The notes: generated from the letters alone by a model not told the origin. A stretch of DNA of 9,514 nt from Paracoccaceae bacterium (GCA_015485375.1 WFTU01000227.1:1-9514); one strand, 5' to 3'; positions 1-7,746 are shown, numbered from the stretch's first letter. A program made the numbers and translations.

Positions 1-2
1 TC

Positions 3-623
3 CTCGAGGAGCCACCCGCCAAAACCCTGCTGCTTCTGGTCGCGCACCAGCCTGCAAAACTGCTGCCGACCATCCGCTCGCGCTGTCGCGAGTTGCGCTG
101 CCGGACCCTGCCGCCCGGGACCCTGCAACAGGTGATGGCACAAGCCGGACTCGACACGGACACCGATTTCGCCGCCCTCACCGAACTCTCCGGCGGCTCG
201 GCCTCCGAGGCCGTAGACCTGCTCGCCAACGACGGCCTTGCGCTTTATCAGGAGGTCATCGCCCTGCTCTCCACCTGCCCGCGCATGAACCGCCCGCGCA
301 TCAACGCGCTCGGCGACAGATGCACCGGCGCGGCGGCGCAGCCGCGCTATGCCATGACCGTGCGCCTGATCCTGCTGGCCCTGTCCCGGCTTGCGTTGGC
401 TGGCGCACGCGGCCAAACCAACCCTGTGGCGGGCGAGGGCGAACTGGCCGCGCGCCTCTCCGCCACTCCGCAACAGGCGCAAATCTGGGCCGATCTGGTG
501 CAGGAACTGAACACAAGAATTTCCCACGCCCGCGCGGTGAACCTTGACCCGGCGCTGGTGATCCTTGATACCTTCCTCAAGATTGACTCAGCCGCAGGAC
601 GGGCCTCGCTCCTGTCGGCATAA
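3..623 (+). CDS. holB: DNA polymerase III subunit delta' (HolB), 3' part
   Basis: C-terminal 206 codons of the clamp-loader subunit delta', which with delta and tau/gamma loads the beta sliding clamp onto DNA. The frame is open from base 3, so the start lies outside the window. The first visible residues are LEEPPAKTLLLLVAH, followed by PTIRSRC, the conserved end of the AAA+ domain in delta' and gamma/tau, where the SRC arginine acts across the subunit interface. The rest (SGGSASEAVDLL and onward) is the alpha-helical lid and collar region. The frame ends in TAA at 621-623, ten bases before tatD. The holB–tatD order is also known from E. coli (holB–ycfH), where tmk precedes holB, so tmk may lie just upstream. 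Identification is firm; only the N-terminal ATPase core is missing. Confidence 0.9.
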   Translation, partial: LEEPPAKTLLLLVAHQPAKLLPTIRSRCRELRCRTLPPGTLQQVMAQAGLDTDTDFAALTELSGGSASEAVDLLANDGLALYQEVIALLSTCPRMNRPRINALGDRCTGAAAQPRYAMTVRLILLALSRLALAGARGQTNPVAGEGELAARLSATPQQAQIWADLVQELNTRISHARAVNLDPALVILDTFLKIDSAAGRASLLSA

Positions 624-633
624 AGGCAGACCC

Positions 634-1434
634 ATGAGCATACCGCAAATCGTAGACAGCCATTGCCACCTCGACTTCCCGGATTTCGAGGCGGACCTCC
701 CCGATGTTATCGCCCGCGCACAGGCCGCCGGCGTGACCCGCATGATCTCTATCGCCACAAAAATGGAAAGCGTTCCCGCCGTGCGCGGCATTGCCGAGAC
801 CTTTGATCCGGTTTTCTTCGCTGCCGCCACCCACCCGATGAGCGCCGACAAGGAACCGATGGTCACCGTCGACCAACTCGTCGAAATCGCACAGCATCCG
901 AAGATGGTCGGAATTGGCGAGACAGGGCTTGATTATCACTACACGGCAGACTCGAAAGACGTGCAAAAGGAGAGCCTGCGCATCCATATCGAGGCCGCAC
1001 GCCAGACCGGCCTGCCGCTGATCATCCATTCGCGCGCCGCTGACGAGGACATGAGCGAGCTCCTGACCGCCGAGCACAAGGCAGGTGCCTTCGATTGTGT
1101 CATGCACTGCTTTTCCTCCGGCCCGCAACTGGCGGCGGATATGCTTGATCTGGGGTTCTATCTGTCGATGTCCGGCATTGCGACCTTCAAGAAATCCGTG
1201 GAACTGCGCGAGATTTTCGCCACCGCTCCCGTGGACCGCATTCTGGTTGAAACCGATGCCCCCTATCTGGCGCCGCAAAAGCACCGCGGCAAACGTAACG
1301 AGCCCGCCTACACCGCCCTCACCGCGCAAACAGGGGCCGAGGTCTTCGGCATGGATTATGCCGACTTCGCCGCACAGACCACGGCCAATTTCGACCGCCT
1401 GTTCGCCAAGGCCGCCGCGTGGACGCCCGCCTGA
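634..1434 (+). CDS. TatD family metal-dependent hydrolase / DNase
   Basis: A 266-aa protein of usual length for the TatD/YcfH family, which are amidohydrolase-fold TIM barrels with two metals and 3'-5' exonuclease or DNase activity in studied members. The metal-binding set is complete: H10 and H12 in DSHCHLDF, E96 in GIGETGLDYH, H132 in IIHSR, H158 in MHCFSSG, and D208 in ETDAPYLAP, followed by the conserved NEP near residue 222. The start at ATG 634 is chosen because the protein then begins just before the HxH strand and an AAAGG ribosome site lies at 622-626; an upstream in-frame start at 565 lies inside holB and adds no conserved sequence. It is cytoplasmic, with no signal peptide or membrane segment. 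The gene sits between holB and an MBL hydrolase, and its stop overlaps the next start. The exact substrate cannot be read from sequence. Confidence 0.92.
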   Translation: MSIPQIVDSHCHLDFPDFEADLPDVIARAQAAGVTRMISIATKMESVPAVRGIAETFDPVFFAAATHPMSADKEPMVTVDQLVEIAQHPKMVGIGETGLDYHYTADSKDVQKESLRIHIEAARQTGLPLIIHSRAADEDMSELLTAEHKAGAFDCVMHCFSSGPQLAADMLDLGFYLSMSGIATFKKSVELREIFATAPVDRILVETDAPYLAPQKHRGKRNEPAYTALTAQTGAEVFGMDYADFAAQTTANFDRLFAKAAAWTPA

Positions 1435-2231
1435 TGGCGACGCTGCGATATACCATTCTCGGCTGCGGCTCCTCGGGCGGCGTGCCGCGCCTTGGCGGCG
1501 AGTGGGGGGCTTGTGATCCGGCCAATCCGAAGAACACCCGTCGCCGCTGTTCGATGCTGGTGGAAAAAATCGACGGCGAAAAGGCTACCCGCGTGTTGAT
1601 CGACACCTCGCCCGACATGCGCCAGCAACTGCTCGACGCCGGCGTCGGGCATCTGGACGGGGTAATCTACACCCACGAACACGCCGACCATACCCACGGG
1701 ATTGATGATCTGCGCATGGTGGTGTTCAACCGCGGCTCGCGCCTGCCGGTCTGGGCCAATGCCGAATGCACGGACAGCCTGCTGGCCCGTTTCGGCTATG
1801 CTTTCATCCAGCCGCCGGGCAGCGCCTACCCGCCAATCCTCGATCTGCAGGCGCTCGACGGCCCGACCGAAATCGACGGCGCCGCCGGCCCGATCCGCTT
1901 CGAGCCGTTCACCGTCGAACACGGCCGCATCGACGCGCTGGGCTTTCGCATCGGGAACCTCGCCTATCTGCCCGACGCTGCGCAGATTTATGATCCGTCG
2001 TGGAAGCTGCTGAAAAACCTGAAGGTCTGGGTTGTGGATGCCCTGCGCTACAAACCCCACCCCACCCATGCGCATCTGGAGCGCACGCTGGAATGGATCG
2101 CGCGCGCCAAACCGGAGCGCGCGGTGCTGACCAATATGCACGTGGATCTGGACCACGATACACTGGACGCCGAGACACCCGACAACGTCACCCCCGCGCA
2201 CGACGGGATGGTGATCGAGCTTCCTGCATGA
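1434..2231 (+). CDS. MBL-fold metallo-hydrolase, PhnP-like
   Basis: A 265-aa metallo-beta-lactamase-fold hydrolase. The N-terminus ILGCGSSGGVPR and the motif GGEWGACDP are typical of the PhnP / phosphoribosyl 1,2-cyclic phosphate phosphodiesterase-like branch (PF12706-type). The dinuclear metal site is intact: H81, H83, D85 and H86 in THEHADH, H163 in VEHGR, D181 in YLPDA and H236 in NMHVD; D202 lies in VVDALR. No C-P lyase (phn) gene is nearby, so a phosphonate role is not supported; a cyclic phosphodiester or a general housekeeping substrate is possible. The ATG at 1434 shares one base with the tatD stop (TGATG), suggesting translational coupling. A GTG at 1419 would add five residues with no better ribosome site. 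The 3' end overlaps the AEC gene by four bases. Confidence 0.88.
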   Translation: MATLRYTILGCGSSGGVPRLGGEWGACDPANPKNTRRRCSMLVEKIDGEKATRVLIDTSPDMRQQLLDAGVGHLDGVIYTHEHADHTHGIDDLRMVVFNRGSRLPVWANAECTDSLLARFGYAFIQPPGSAYPPILDLQALDGPTEIDGAAGPIRFEPFTVEHGRIDALGFRIGNLAYLPDAAQIYDPSWKLLKNLKVWVVDALRYKPHPTHAHLERTLEWIARAKPERAVLTNMHVDLDHDTLDAETPDNVTPAHDGMVIELPA

Positions 2232-3163
2232 TCTACCAGCTGGTCCAGATTGTCCTGCCGGTGTTTATCGTCATCGGCGCGGGATATCTGGCCGTCCGCC
2301 TGAAACTGTTCAAGGACAGCGCCGTGGACGGGTTGATGGTGTTCACGCAGGGCATTGCCATCCCTGCCCTGCTGTTCCTGAATATCATGCGCCTCGACCT
2401 TGCCGCCGTGTTCGACTGGCGGCTGCTGGCGTCATTCTACACCGGTGTGTTTACCACCTTTGTCATTGGCATATTCGGCGCACGTACCCTGTTCCGCCGC
2501 CGCCCCGGCGACAGCGTCGCCATCGGTTTTGCTTCCATGTTTTCCAATACCGTCCTGCTCGGCCTTCCGATCATGGAGCGCGCCTATGGACCCGATGCGC
2601 TGGCCGGAAACTACGCCATCATCTCGATCCATGCGCCGCTGCTCTATCTGGTCGGCATCACGGTGATGGAGTCCGCGCGCGCCGACGGGCGCGGATTGGC
2701 GGGCACCTCGCGTGCCGTTCTGAAAGCGATGTTCAAGAATGCGCTGGTGATCGGCCTCGGCCTCGGGTTTATCGTCAACCTCGGCAATATCCCGATCCCC
2801 GCCACCGTAATTTCCGCCACCGAGATGCTGGCCCGCGCCGCCCTGCCCGCCGCCCTGTTTGGCCTCGGCGGCATCCTTGCGCGATATTCACTGAGCGCAA
2901 GTATTGGCGAGGCAGGCATGATTTCGACGCTGAAACTGCTGGTGCATCCGGCAATTGTCTACTTCATGGCAACGATGGTCTTCGACCTGCCGGTCGAGTT
3001 CACCCGCTCCGCCGTGGTCGCCGCCTCGATGGCGCCGGGTGTCAATGTCTATATCTTCGCCAACATCTACAACCGCGCCAAAGGCGCCGCCGCCAGCGCC
3101 GTATTGCTTGGCACGGCAACGTCGGTTTTCAGCGCCTCCATGTGGCTCTGGATATTGGGTTAG
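2228..3163 (+). CDS. AEC family (auxin efflux carrier) transporter
   Basis: A 311-aa integral inner-membrane protein of the AEC / bile acid–arsenite–riboflavin transporter clan (PF03547 Mem_trans), with about ten hydrophobic segments from residue 4 to the C-terminus. Family features include the N-terminal VLPVFIVIGAGYLAVRL helix, AIPALLFLNI in the early membrane domain, the SNTVLLGLPI segment around 106-115, and an ASMAPGVNVYIFAN segment near the end (266-279). Members export or exchange small organic acids such as malate or malonate; plant PIN relatives carry auxin. The substrate here is unknown. The ATG at 2228 overlaps the upstream TGA in ATGA, the usual arrangement of a coupled operon; an earlier in-frame start at 2000 would only translate the MBL gene out of frame. 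The stop TAG (3161-3163) overlaps the stop of the oppositely oriented permease gene. Confidence 0.9.
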   Translation: MIYQLVQIVLPVFIVIGAGYLAVRLKLFKDSAVDGLMVFTQGIAIPALLFLNIMRLDLAAVFDWRLLASFYTGVFTTFVIGIFGARTLFRRRPGDSVAIGFASMFSNTVLLGLPIMERAYGPDALAGNYAIISIHAPLLYLVGITVMESARADGRGLAGTSRAVLKAMFKNALVIGLGLGFIVNLGNIPIPATVISATEMLARAALPAALFGLGGILARYSLSASIGEAGMISTLKLLVHPAIVYFMATMVFDLPVEFTRSAVVAASMAPGVNVYIFANIYNRAKGAAASAVLLGTATSVFSASMWLWILG

Positions 3164-4098
3164 TGTGGCGTCACACCGCGCAGACGCTCTGAACGCCGCC
3201 GCAACAACTCCAGCACCGTCAGCAGACAGATCGAGATAAGCACGAGGATCGTCGCCACCGCCAGAATGGTCGGGCTGATCTGCTCGCGAATACCGGACCA
3301 CATCTGGCGCGGGATGGTCTTGTCTTCCGGTCCGGCAAGGAACAACACCGCGACCACCTCGTCAAACGAGGTGATAAAGGCAAACAGCGCACCGGAAATC
3401 ACCCCCGGCAGGATCAGCGGCATCTGGATCTTGAAGAAGGTGCGCACCGGCCCCGCCCCCATATTCGCCGCCGCCCGCGTCAGGCTCTTGTCAAACCCGA
3501 CCAGCGTCGAGGTCACGGTGATAATCACGAAGGGCGTGCCCAGCGCCGCATGCGCCAGAATGATCCCCAGCTTGGAACCGGCCAGCGCCTGTTTCCCCTC
3601 CATAAACGGATTGAAATCGTTGGAATAGAAATAGAACATACCCGCCGCCGTCACCACCAGCGGCACGATCATCGGAGAGATCAGCAAGGACATAATCACA
3701 CCCTTGAACGGCATTTCCGAGCGGCTCAGCCCGATGGCGGCCAGAGTGCCGAAACTTGTGGCCAACGCCGTGGCAAAGAACCCGATGAAAAAACTGTTCT
3801 TCGTCGCGCGGATCCACTGTGCGTTATTCCACATGTCGGACCACCATTCGGCCCCCGTGGCATCGGGATTAACCATGCCGTTGGCAAAAATATCCTGATA
3901 CCAGCGCAGGCTGTAGGCCTCGGGGTCGAGGGTCAGCATGCCGGAGGTAAAGGTGAAATACGGCTCGGCATTGAAACTCAGGGGCAGGATGATCAGGATC
4001 GGCGTGATCAGGAACAGGAACACCAGACCGGTCAGAAACCGGAAGGTGTAATACCATGTGCGCTGCAAGGGCGTCGTATAGGGGGGGAGCTTTGCCAT
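3160..4098 (-). CDS. polyamine-type ABC transporter permease (PotC-like)
   Basis: A 312-aa inner-membrane permease of the binding-protein-dependent transport family (BPD_transp_1), likely half of the channel dimer of the adjacent importer. TM1 spans about residues 20-42, followed by a roughly 60-residue periplasmic loop and five further hydrophobic segments from residue 101 to 297. The EAA-type cytoplasmic loop that contacts the ATPase is visible at 208-232, from RAAANMGAG to MPLILPG. It is longer than E. coli PotC (about 264 aa), mainly through the N-terminus and first loop. It starts four bases after the stop of the partner permease, so it is the last gene of the operon. Its TAA stop overlaps the AEC stop on the other strand, and I see no terminator at that junction. 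The polyamine substrate is inferred from the family only. Confidence 0.9.
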   Translation of the reverse strand: MAKLPPYTTPLQRTWYYTFRFLTGLVFLFLITPILIILPLSFNAEPYFTFTSGMLTLDPEAYSLRWYQDIFANGMVNPDATGAEWWSDMWNNAQWIRATKNSFFIGFFATALATSFGTLAAIGLSRSEMPFKGVIMSLLISPMIVPLVVTAAGMFYFYSNDFNPFMEGKQALAGSKLGIILAHAALGTPFVIITVTSTLVGFDKSLTRAAANMGAGPVRTFFKIQMPLILPGVISGALFAFITSFDEVVAVLFLAGPEDKTIPRQMWSGIREQISPTILAVATILVLISICLLTVLELLRRRSERLRGVTPH

Positions 4099-4102
4099 GT
4101 CG

Positions 4103-5359
4103 TCAACCCATCTTCATGTTGTCGATGCCCACGACCTTGTCGTAGATCCAGTAGATTATCAGCACGATCATCAACAGAATGCCGCCCAGCGCCGCCGCCA
4201 GCGACCAGTTCAGCGATTTCTGCATGTGATAGGCAATGAAGTTGGAAATCATCTGCCCGTCCTGTCCACCAACCAGCGCCGGCGTGATGTAGTAGCCGAT
4301 CGCCAGAATGAACACGAGCAGCCCGCCCGCGCCGATCCCCGGAATGGTATTGGGGAAGTACACCCGCCAGAAAGCGGTCCAGTCATTGGCTCCCAGCGAT
4401 TTCGCGGCGCGCACATAGGTCGGCGGAATACCCTTCATCACCGAATAGAGCGGCAGGATCATGAACGGCAGCAGGATATGCGTCATCGCGATAATCGTGC
4501 CGGTCATGTTGTAGATCAGGCTGAAACGGTTGGCATCATCGGTGATCCCCAGCCAGACGAAAATATTGTTCAGCACACCCTGACTTTGCAGCATGGCAAT
4601 CCACGCCGTGGTGCGCACCAGCAGCGAGGTCCAGAACGGCAGCAGCACCAGAATCATCAATAGGTTCGACTGGCGCATCGGCAGGTTCGCCAGCAACCAT
4701 GCCACCGGATAGCCGAGGATCAGCGTAGCGATTGTCACCACCGCGGAAATAATAATCGTTTTGATGAACAGATAGACATAAATCCGATCCTGCTCCGGCA
4801 GGCGCTCGAAAGAGCCATCCGCCTTGTATTCATAATCCAGCGCGGCGGCATAGAACGCGGGCGAGTATTTCATCGATGAAATCTTCATCGCCTGCCACAG
4901 CTCGATATCGGCCCAGTCCTCGTCGATATCCAGCAGGGCCTCGCGGAACGGCGCTTCCAGCTTCGCCGCCTTGCGCGCGGTCTTGGTAAACATCGAACGG
5001 CTGCCGGACAACTCGCGGTTCACCCGTGTCGCCACCCGTCCGATAGTCTTTTCCTGCCGCGTTACGATCAGATCGGCGACCAGAGCCGCATACATTTCCT
5101 CCGTCGGCTCGGTTTCCACATCCCACTCCGACAGCAATGCCGTGGTTTCGGGCATGTATTTGGAGAATGTGTCGTTCTTGACGCCCTGCACCATCAGCGC
5201 CGCAATCGGCACCACGAAACTTGCAATAATGAAAAACAGCAGCGGCGCCACGAGCGCAAAGGCCCTTGCACGGCTTACAAAAAGAGCTTGCGCAAGCTTC
5301 TTTTTCAAAGGCGTGCCGTCAGCGGCGAGTACGGGTCCGGTGTCTGTCGTATCGGTCAT
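4103..5359 (-). CDS. polyamine-type ABC transporter permease (PotB-like) with long periplasmic insert
   Basis: A 418-aa permease, much longer than E. coli PotB (about 285 aa). TM1 is at residues 35-58. About 135 residues of charged, soluble, probably periplasmic sequence follow (60-195), then the usual membrane core from about 196 to 408. The EAA loop is at 317-341 (RAAKSLGANDW to FPNTIPG). From memory, similar enlarged first loops occur in many alphaproteobacterial PotB-like permeases, so this looks like a subfamily trait and not a fusion error; the frame is clean throughout. The insert could form a periplasmic subdomain contacting the binding protein (inference). The ATG start at 5359 has an AGGA five bases upstream. 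The gene lies 57 bases after the binding-protein gene, with a strong hairpin in between, and four bases before the second permease. Confidence 0.9.
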   Translation of the reverse strand: MTDTTDTGPVLAADGTPLKKKLAQALFVSRARAFALVAPLLFFIIASFVVPIAALMVQGVKNDTFSKYMPETTALLSEWDVETEPTEEMYAALVADLIVTRQEKTIGRVATRVNRELSGSRSMFTKTARKAAKLEAPFREALLDIDEDWADIELWQAMKISSMKYSPAFYAAALDYEYKADGSFERLPEQDRIYVYLFIKTIIISAVVTIATLILGYPVAWLLANLPMRQSNLLMILVLLPFWTSLLVRTTAWIAMLQSQGVLNNIFVWLGITDDANRFSLIYNMTGTIIAMTHILLPFMILPLYSVMKGIPPTYVRAAKSLGANDWTAFWRVYFPNTIPGIGAGGLLVFILAIGYYITPALVGGQDGQMISNFIAYHMQKSLNWSLAAALGGILLMIVLIIYWIYDKVVGIDNMKMG

Positions 5360-5382
5360 GGACTATCCTGCATCAAAGGGAA

Positions 5383-5408
5383 CGGGAGGGGCCGCAAAGC
5401 CCCTCCCG
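5383..5408 (-). promoter_or_regulatory. intercistronic stem-loop between binding protein and permease genes
   Basis: A perfect 10-bp GC-rich inverted repeat with arms CGGGAGGGGC (5383-5392) and GCCCCTCCCG (5399-5408) and a six-base loop. It begins eight bases after the stop of the binding-protein gene on the - strand. The bases that follow in the transcript are UUCCCUUUG, so there is no proper U tract. It therefore looks more like an mRNA 3'-end stabiliser or partial attenuator, as known between malE and malF, than a full terminator. Such elements leave more mRNA for the binding protein than for the permeases. Confidence 0.7.
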
Positions 5409-5416
5409 AAAGTCTC

Positions 5417-6493
5417 TTATTTCGCCAGCCAGGCGTTGAAACGCTCGTTGAGCTGGTCGGCATTGTCCGCCCAGAACTCGAAGTCGTTGACCAGAGCATT
5501 TTTCAGGTTGGCTTCGGCGGTCGGCATGTGCGGACCCATTTCGGTCTTGCCGTCGCTGTAAAGACCAACAAGAGCACCCGAGGATTTACGGGCCGGACCG
5601 TAGGAAATCCAGGAAGCCTGATCCGCCAGACGCTGCGTGTCTGTCGAGAAGGCGATGAAGTCCATCGCCAGATCCTTGTTCGGCGCGCCTTTCGGAATTA
5701 CCCAAAGGTCGAAGTCCATGATCTGGCCGTCCCAGATAACCTCGAACGGTTTGTCCTCGGCCACAGCGGCGTTGAAGATACGGCCGTTGTAAGCAGTGGT
5801 CATGGCAACTTCGCCATCAGCCAGAAGCTGCGGCGGCTGTGCGCCGGCTTCCCACCAGACGATGCTGTCCTTGATGGTGTCCAGTTTCGCAAAGGCGCGA
5901 TCCACACCTTCGTCGGTGGACAGAACATCGTAAACTTCGTCTGCCGGAACACCGTCAGCCATCAGCGCCATTTCCAGGTTGGCTTTTGCGCCTTTGCGCA
6001 TGCCGCGTTTACCCGGGAAGTCGGCGAGGTTGAAGAAATCGTCGATGCTGTCAACGCCGGTGGTTTTCGAGGTATCAACCGCGAAAATGGTCGACCAGAC
6101 GATGTTTGCAACAGCACAATCCTGCAGCGCACCAGAGATAAAGTCTTCCTCGGCCGGTGTGCCATCGGGCGCCGGCGGCAGGATCGACTTGTCGATTTCT
6201 TCCAGCAGGCCCTCGTCACAACCGCGAACCGCGTCGGAGAGTTCCACATCGACCAGATCCCAGCTGACGTTGCCGGCTTCGACCTGCGCCTTGATTTCGG
6301 CCAGACCGCCGTTGTAGTCCTCGGAAACGATGGTGTTGCCGGTCATTTCCATCCACGGCTTGTGATAGGCTTCAACCTGCGACTTTGTATATGCGCCACC
6401 CCAGGATACGACGGTAATCGTGCCGGCGGTTGCGGCAACAGTGCCAACAGCCAGCAGAGCGGTTGCACTGAAAAGAACGTTCTTGAGCTTCAT
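5417..6493 (-). CDS. periplasmic solute-binding protein of polyamine-type ABC importer (PotD/PotF-like)
   Basis: A 358-aa extracellular solute-binding protein (COG0687-like, SBP_bac-type). A signal peptide is clear: MKLKN, a hydrophobic core FSATALLAVGTVA, and likely cleavage after ATA near residue 23, giving a mature protein that starts GTITVVSWGGAY. The mature N-terminus VVSWGGAYTKSQ, the NGGLAEIKAQVEAG segment and the later TTAYNGRI (232-239) fit this family. Cysteines C92 and C126 could form a disulfide. The protein should capture the ligand in the periplasm and deliver it to the two permeases. The start at ATG 6493 is chosen over a GTG at 6514 because AGGGAG lies eight bases before the ATG and the signal peptide then begins normally. 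Spermidine/putrescine is the family guess; opines or other amines are possible. Confidence 0.9.
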   Translation of the reverse strand: MKLKNVLFSATALLAVGTVAATAGTITVVSWGGAYTKSQVEAYHKPWMEMTGNTIVSEDYNGGLAEIKAQVEAGNVSWDLVDVELSDAVRGCDEGLLEEIDKSILPPAPDGTPAEEDFISGALQDCAVANIVWSTIFAVDTSKTTGVDSIDDFFNLADFPGKRGMRKGAKANLEMALMADGVPADEVYDVLSTDEGVDRAFAKLDTIKDSIVWWEAGAQPPQLLADGEVAMTTAYNGRIFNAAVAEDKPFEVIWDGQIMDFDLWVIPKGAPNKDLAMDFIAFSTDTQRLADQASWISYGPARKSSGALVGLYSDGKTEMGPHMPTAEANLKNALVNDFEFWADNADQLNERFNAWLAK

Positions 6494-6557
6494 TAGAGCT
6501 TCTCCCTGTTTCACCCGTTGAATTCACACTCCCGCGCCACGGGCAAGACAAGCGCGG

Positions 6558-6585
6558 AAAAAGGCTGCCACGCAAGCGCGACAGC
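6558..6585 (-). terminator. terminator-like hairpin between ATPase and binding-protein genes
   Basis: On the - strand, nine bases after the ATPase stop codon, GCTGTCGCG and CGTGGCAGC form a nine-pair stem (two G·U pairs) around a CTTG loop, followed by C and TTTTT (6562-6558). This matches an intrinsic terminator of moderate strength. Because the binding-protein gene on the same strand begins about 65 bases further on, it could be an attenuator that lets part of the transcription through, or it could end a separate ATPase transcript. Confidence 0.6.
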
Positions 6586-6593
6586 ACGAAACT

Positions 6594-7682
6594 TTATGCG
6601 TCGAGCGCCCGGCAATCCTCGGTATGCCAGCTGACGACGGTTTCCTCGCCCACCACCAGATGCTTGTGGCCATAGGCGTTCGGCACTTTGACGACGAAAT
6701 CGTCATGGCCCGAAACCGTCAGGCGGCAGCGGATGTGGTCGCCCAGATAAATCAGCTCCTGCACCAGCGCCGGGGTCGCGTTCGGCCCGTCGCCATTGAG
6801 CGCCACCCGTTCCGGGCGGATCGACAGCATGGTCGGCTCCCCGACACCACCACAGTTCACCGCCAGCGCACGGGAGGTCATACCCCCGTCCACCTCGACC
6901 AGAACGTTATCACCCTCGACCGCCTTCACGACGCCCTTGAGCTGGTTGTTCTCGCCGATAAACTGCGCCACGAAGGCGTTTTCCGGCCGTTCATACAAAT
7001 CATCCGGCGTAGCCAGCTGCTGGATACGCCCGTTCTCGAACACCGCCACGCGGTCGGACATGGTCAGGGCCTCGGACTGGTCGTGCGTTACATACACCAC
7101 TGTAATCCCCAGCTGCTCATGCAAATGTTTGATCTCGTATTGCATATGCTCGCGCAGCTGTTTGTCGAGCGCGCCCAGCGGCTCGTCCATCAGCACCAGT
7201 TCCGCATCGAACACCAGCGCGCGCGCCAGCGCGATCCGCTGTTGCTGTCCACCCGAAAGCTGTGCCGGACGGCGATTGGCGAACGCGCCCATCTGCACCA
7301 TGTCCAGCACGCGGCGAACCTTGTCCTCGCGCTCGGATTTGCCCATGCCGCGTACTTCCAGCGGAAAGGCAAGGTTCTCCCCCACCGTCATATGTGGAAA
7401 CAGCGCGTAATTCTGGAACACCATGCCAATGCCGCGCTTGTGCGGCGGAATATTGTTGATCGGCTTACCGCCCAGCAGGATATCCCCGTGCGTTGCCACC
7501 TCGAAACCCGCCAGCATCATCAGACAAGTCGTCTTGCCGGATCCCGACGGCCCGAGCATGGTGACAAACTCGCCCTTGGCTATTTTCAGGTTGAGGTCTT
7601 TAACGACGAGAACTTCCCCGTCATAACTTTTCTGCACGCGGTCAAAGACCACGAAGGCATCTTCGCTACTATCCAGTGACAA
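6594..7682 (-). CDS. polyamine-type ABC transporter ATP-binding protein (PotA-like)
   Basis: A 362-aa ATPase that powers the adjacent importer from the cytoplasmic face. In order (counting from the chosen start): Walker A GPSGSGKTT at about 44-52, Q-loop glutamine in MVFQNYALFP near 90, ABC signature LSGGQQQR near 142, Walker B LVLMDEP near 162, D-loop GALD, and switch histidine in YVTHDQSEA near 200. From about 245 a TOBE-type C-terminal domain follows, with LSIRPERV and LIYLGDHIRCRL, as in PotA/MalK-type ATPases. No ATG fits the N-terminus. A TTG at 7682 has GGAG with six-base spacing; another TTG at 7694 has AGGG only two bases away, so the first is preferred, though the difference is only four residues. 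The gene is the first of the - strand operon and faces a divergent small membrane-protein gene. Confidence 0.93.
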   Translation of the reverse strand: MSLDSSEDAFVVFDRVQKSYDGEVLVVKDLNLKIAKGEFVTMLGPSGSGKTTCLMMLAGFEVATHGDILLGGKPINNIPPHKRGIGMVFQNYALFPHMTVGENLAFPLEVRGMGKSEREDKVRRVLDMVQMGAFANRRPAQLSGGQQQRIALARALVFDAELVLMDEPLGALDKQLREHMQYEIKHLHEQLGITVVYVTHDQSEALTMSDRVAVFENGRIQQLATPDDLYERPENAFVAQFIGENNQLKGVVKAVEGDNVLVEVDGGMTSRALAVNCGGVGEPTMLSIRPERVALNGDGPNATPALVQELIYLGDHIRCRLTVSGHDDFVVKVPNAYGHKHLVVGEETVVSWHTEDCRALDA

Positions 7683-7746
7683 ACTCTTCTCCAAAACCCT
7701 GTTGCAAGCATGCGCAAAGCGCCGCGATCTCCGTCGCTATGGACCG

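Noticed and set aside
577..2201. Two long - strand open frames (577-1329 and 1356-2201) under tatD and the MBL gene
   Set aside because: High-GC antisense frames; the + strand carries intact catalytic motifs in both genes.
2000..2227. Extended N-terminus for the AEC transporter
   Set aside because: The extra 76 residues are the MBL gene read out of frame; the ATGA overlap start at 2228 gives a normal first membrane helix.
5288..6496. Long open frame (402 codons) on the + strand opposite the binding-protein gene
   Set aside because: It is the antisense shadow of a gene with clear signal peptide and family motifs; no ribosome site and no protein-like features.
6494..6514. GTG start of the binding protein at 6514
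   Set aside because: It adds seven residues that are the translated ribosome site itself; ATG 6493 gives a standard signal peptide.
6624..7679. 351-codon + strand open frame opposite the ATPase gene
   Set aside because: Histidine- and glutamine-rich mirror of the ATPase codons; all ABC motifs lie on the - strand.
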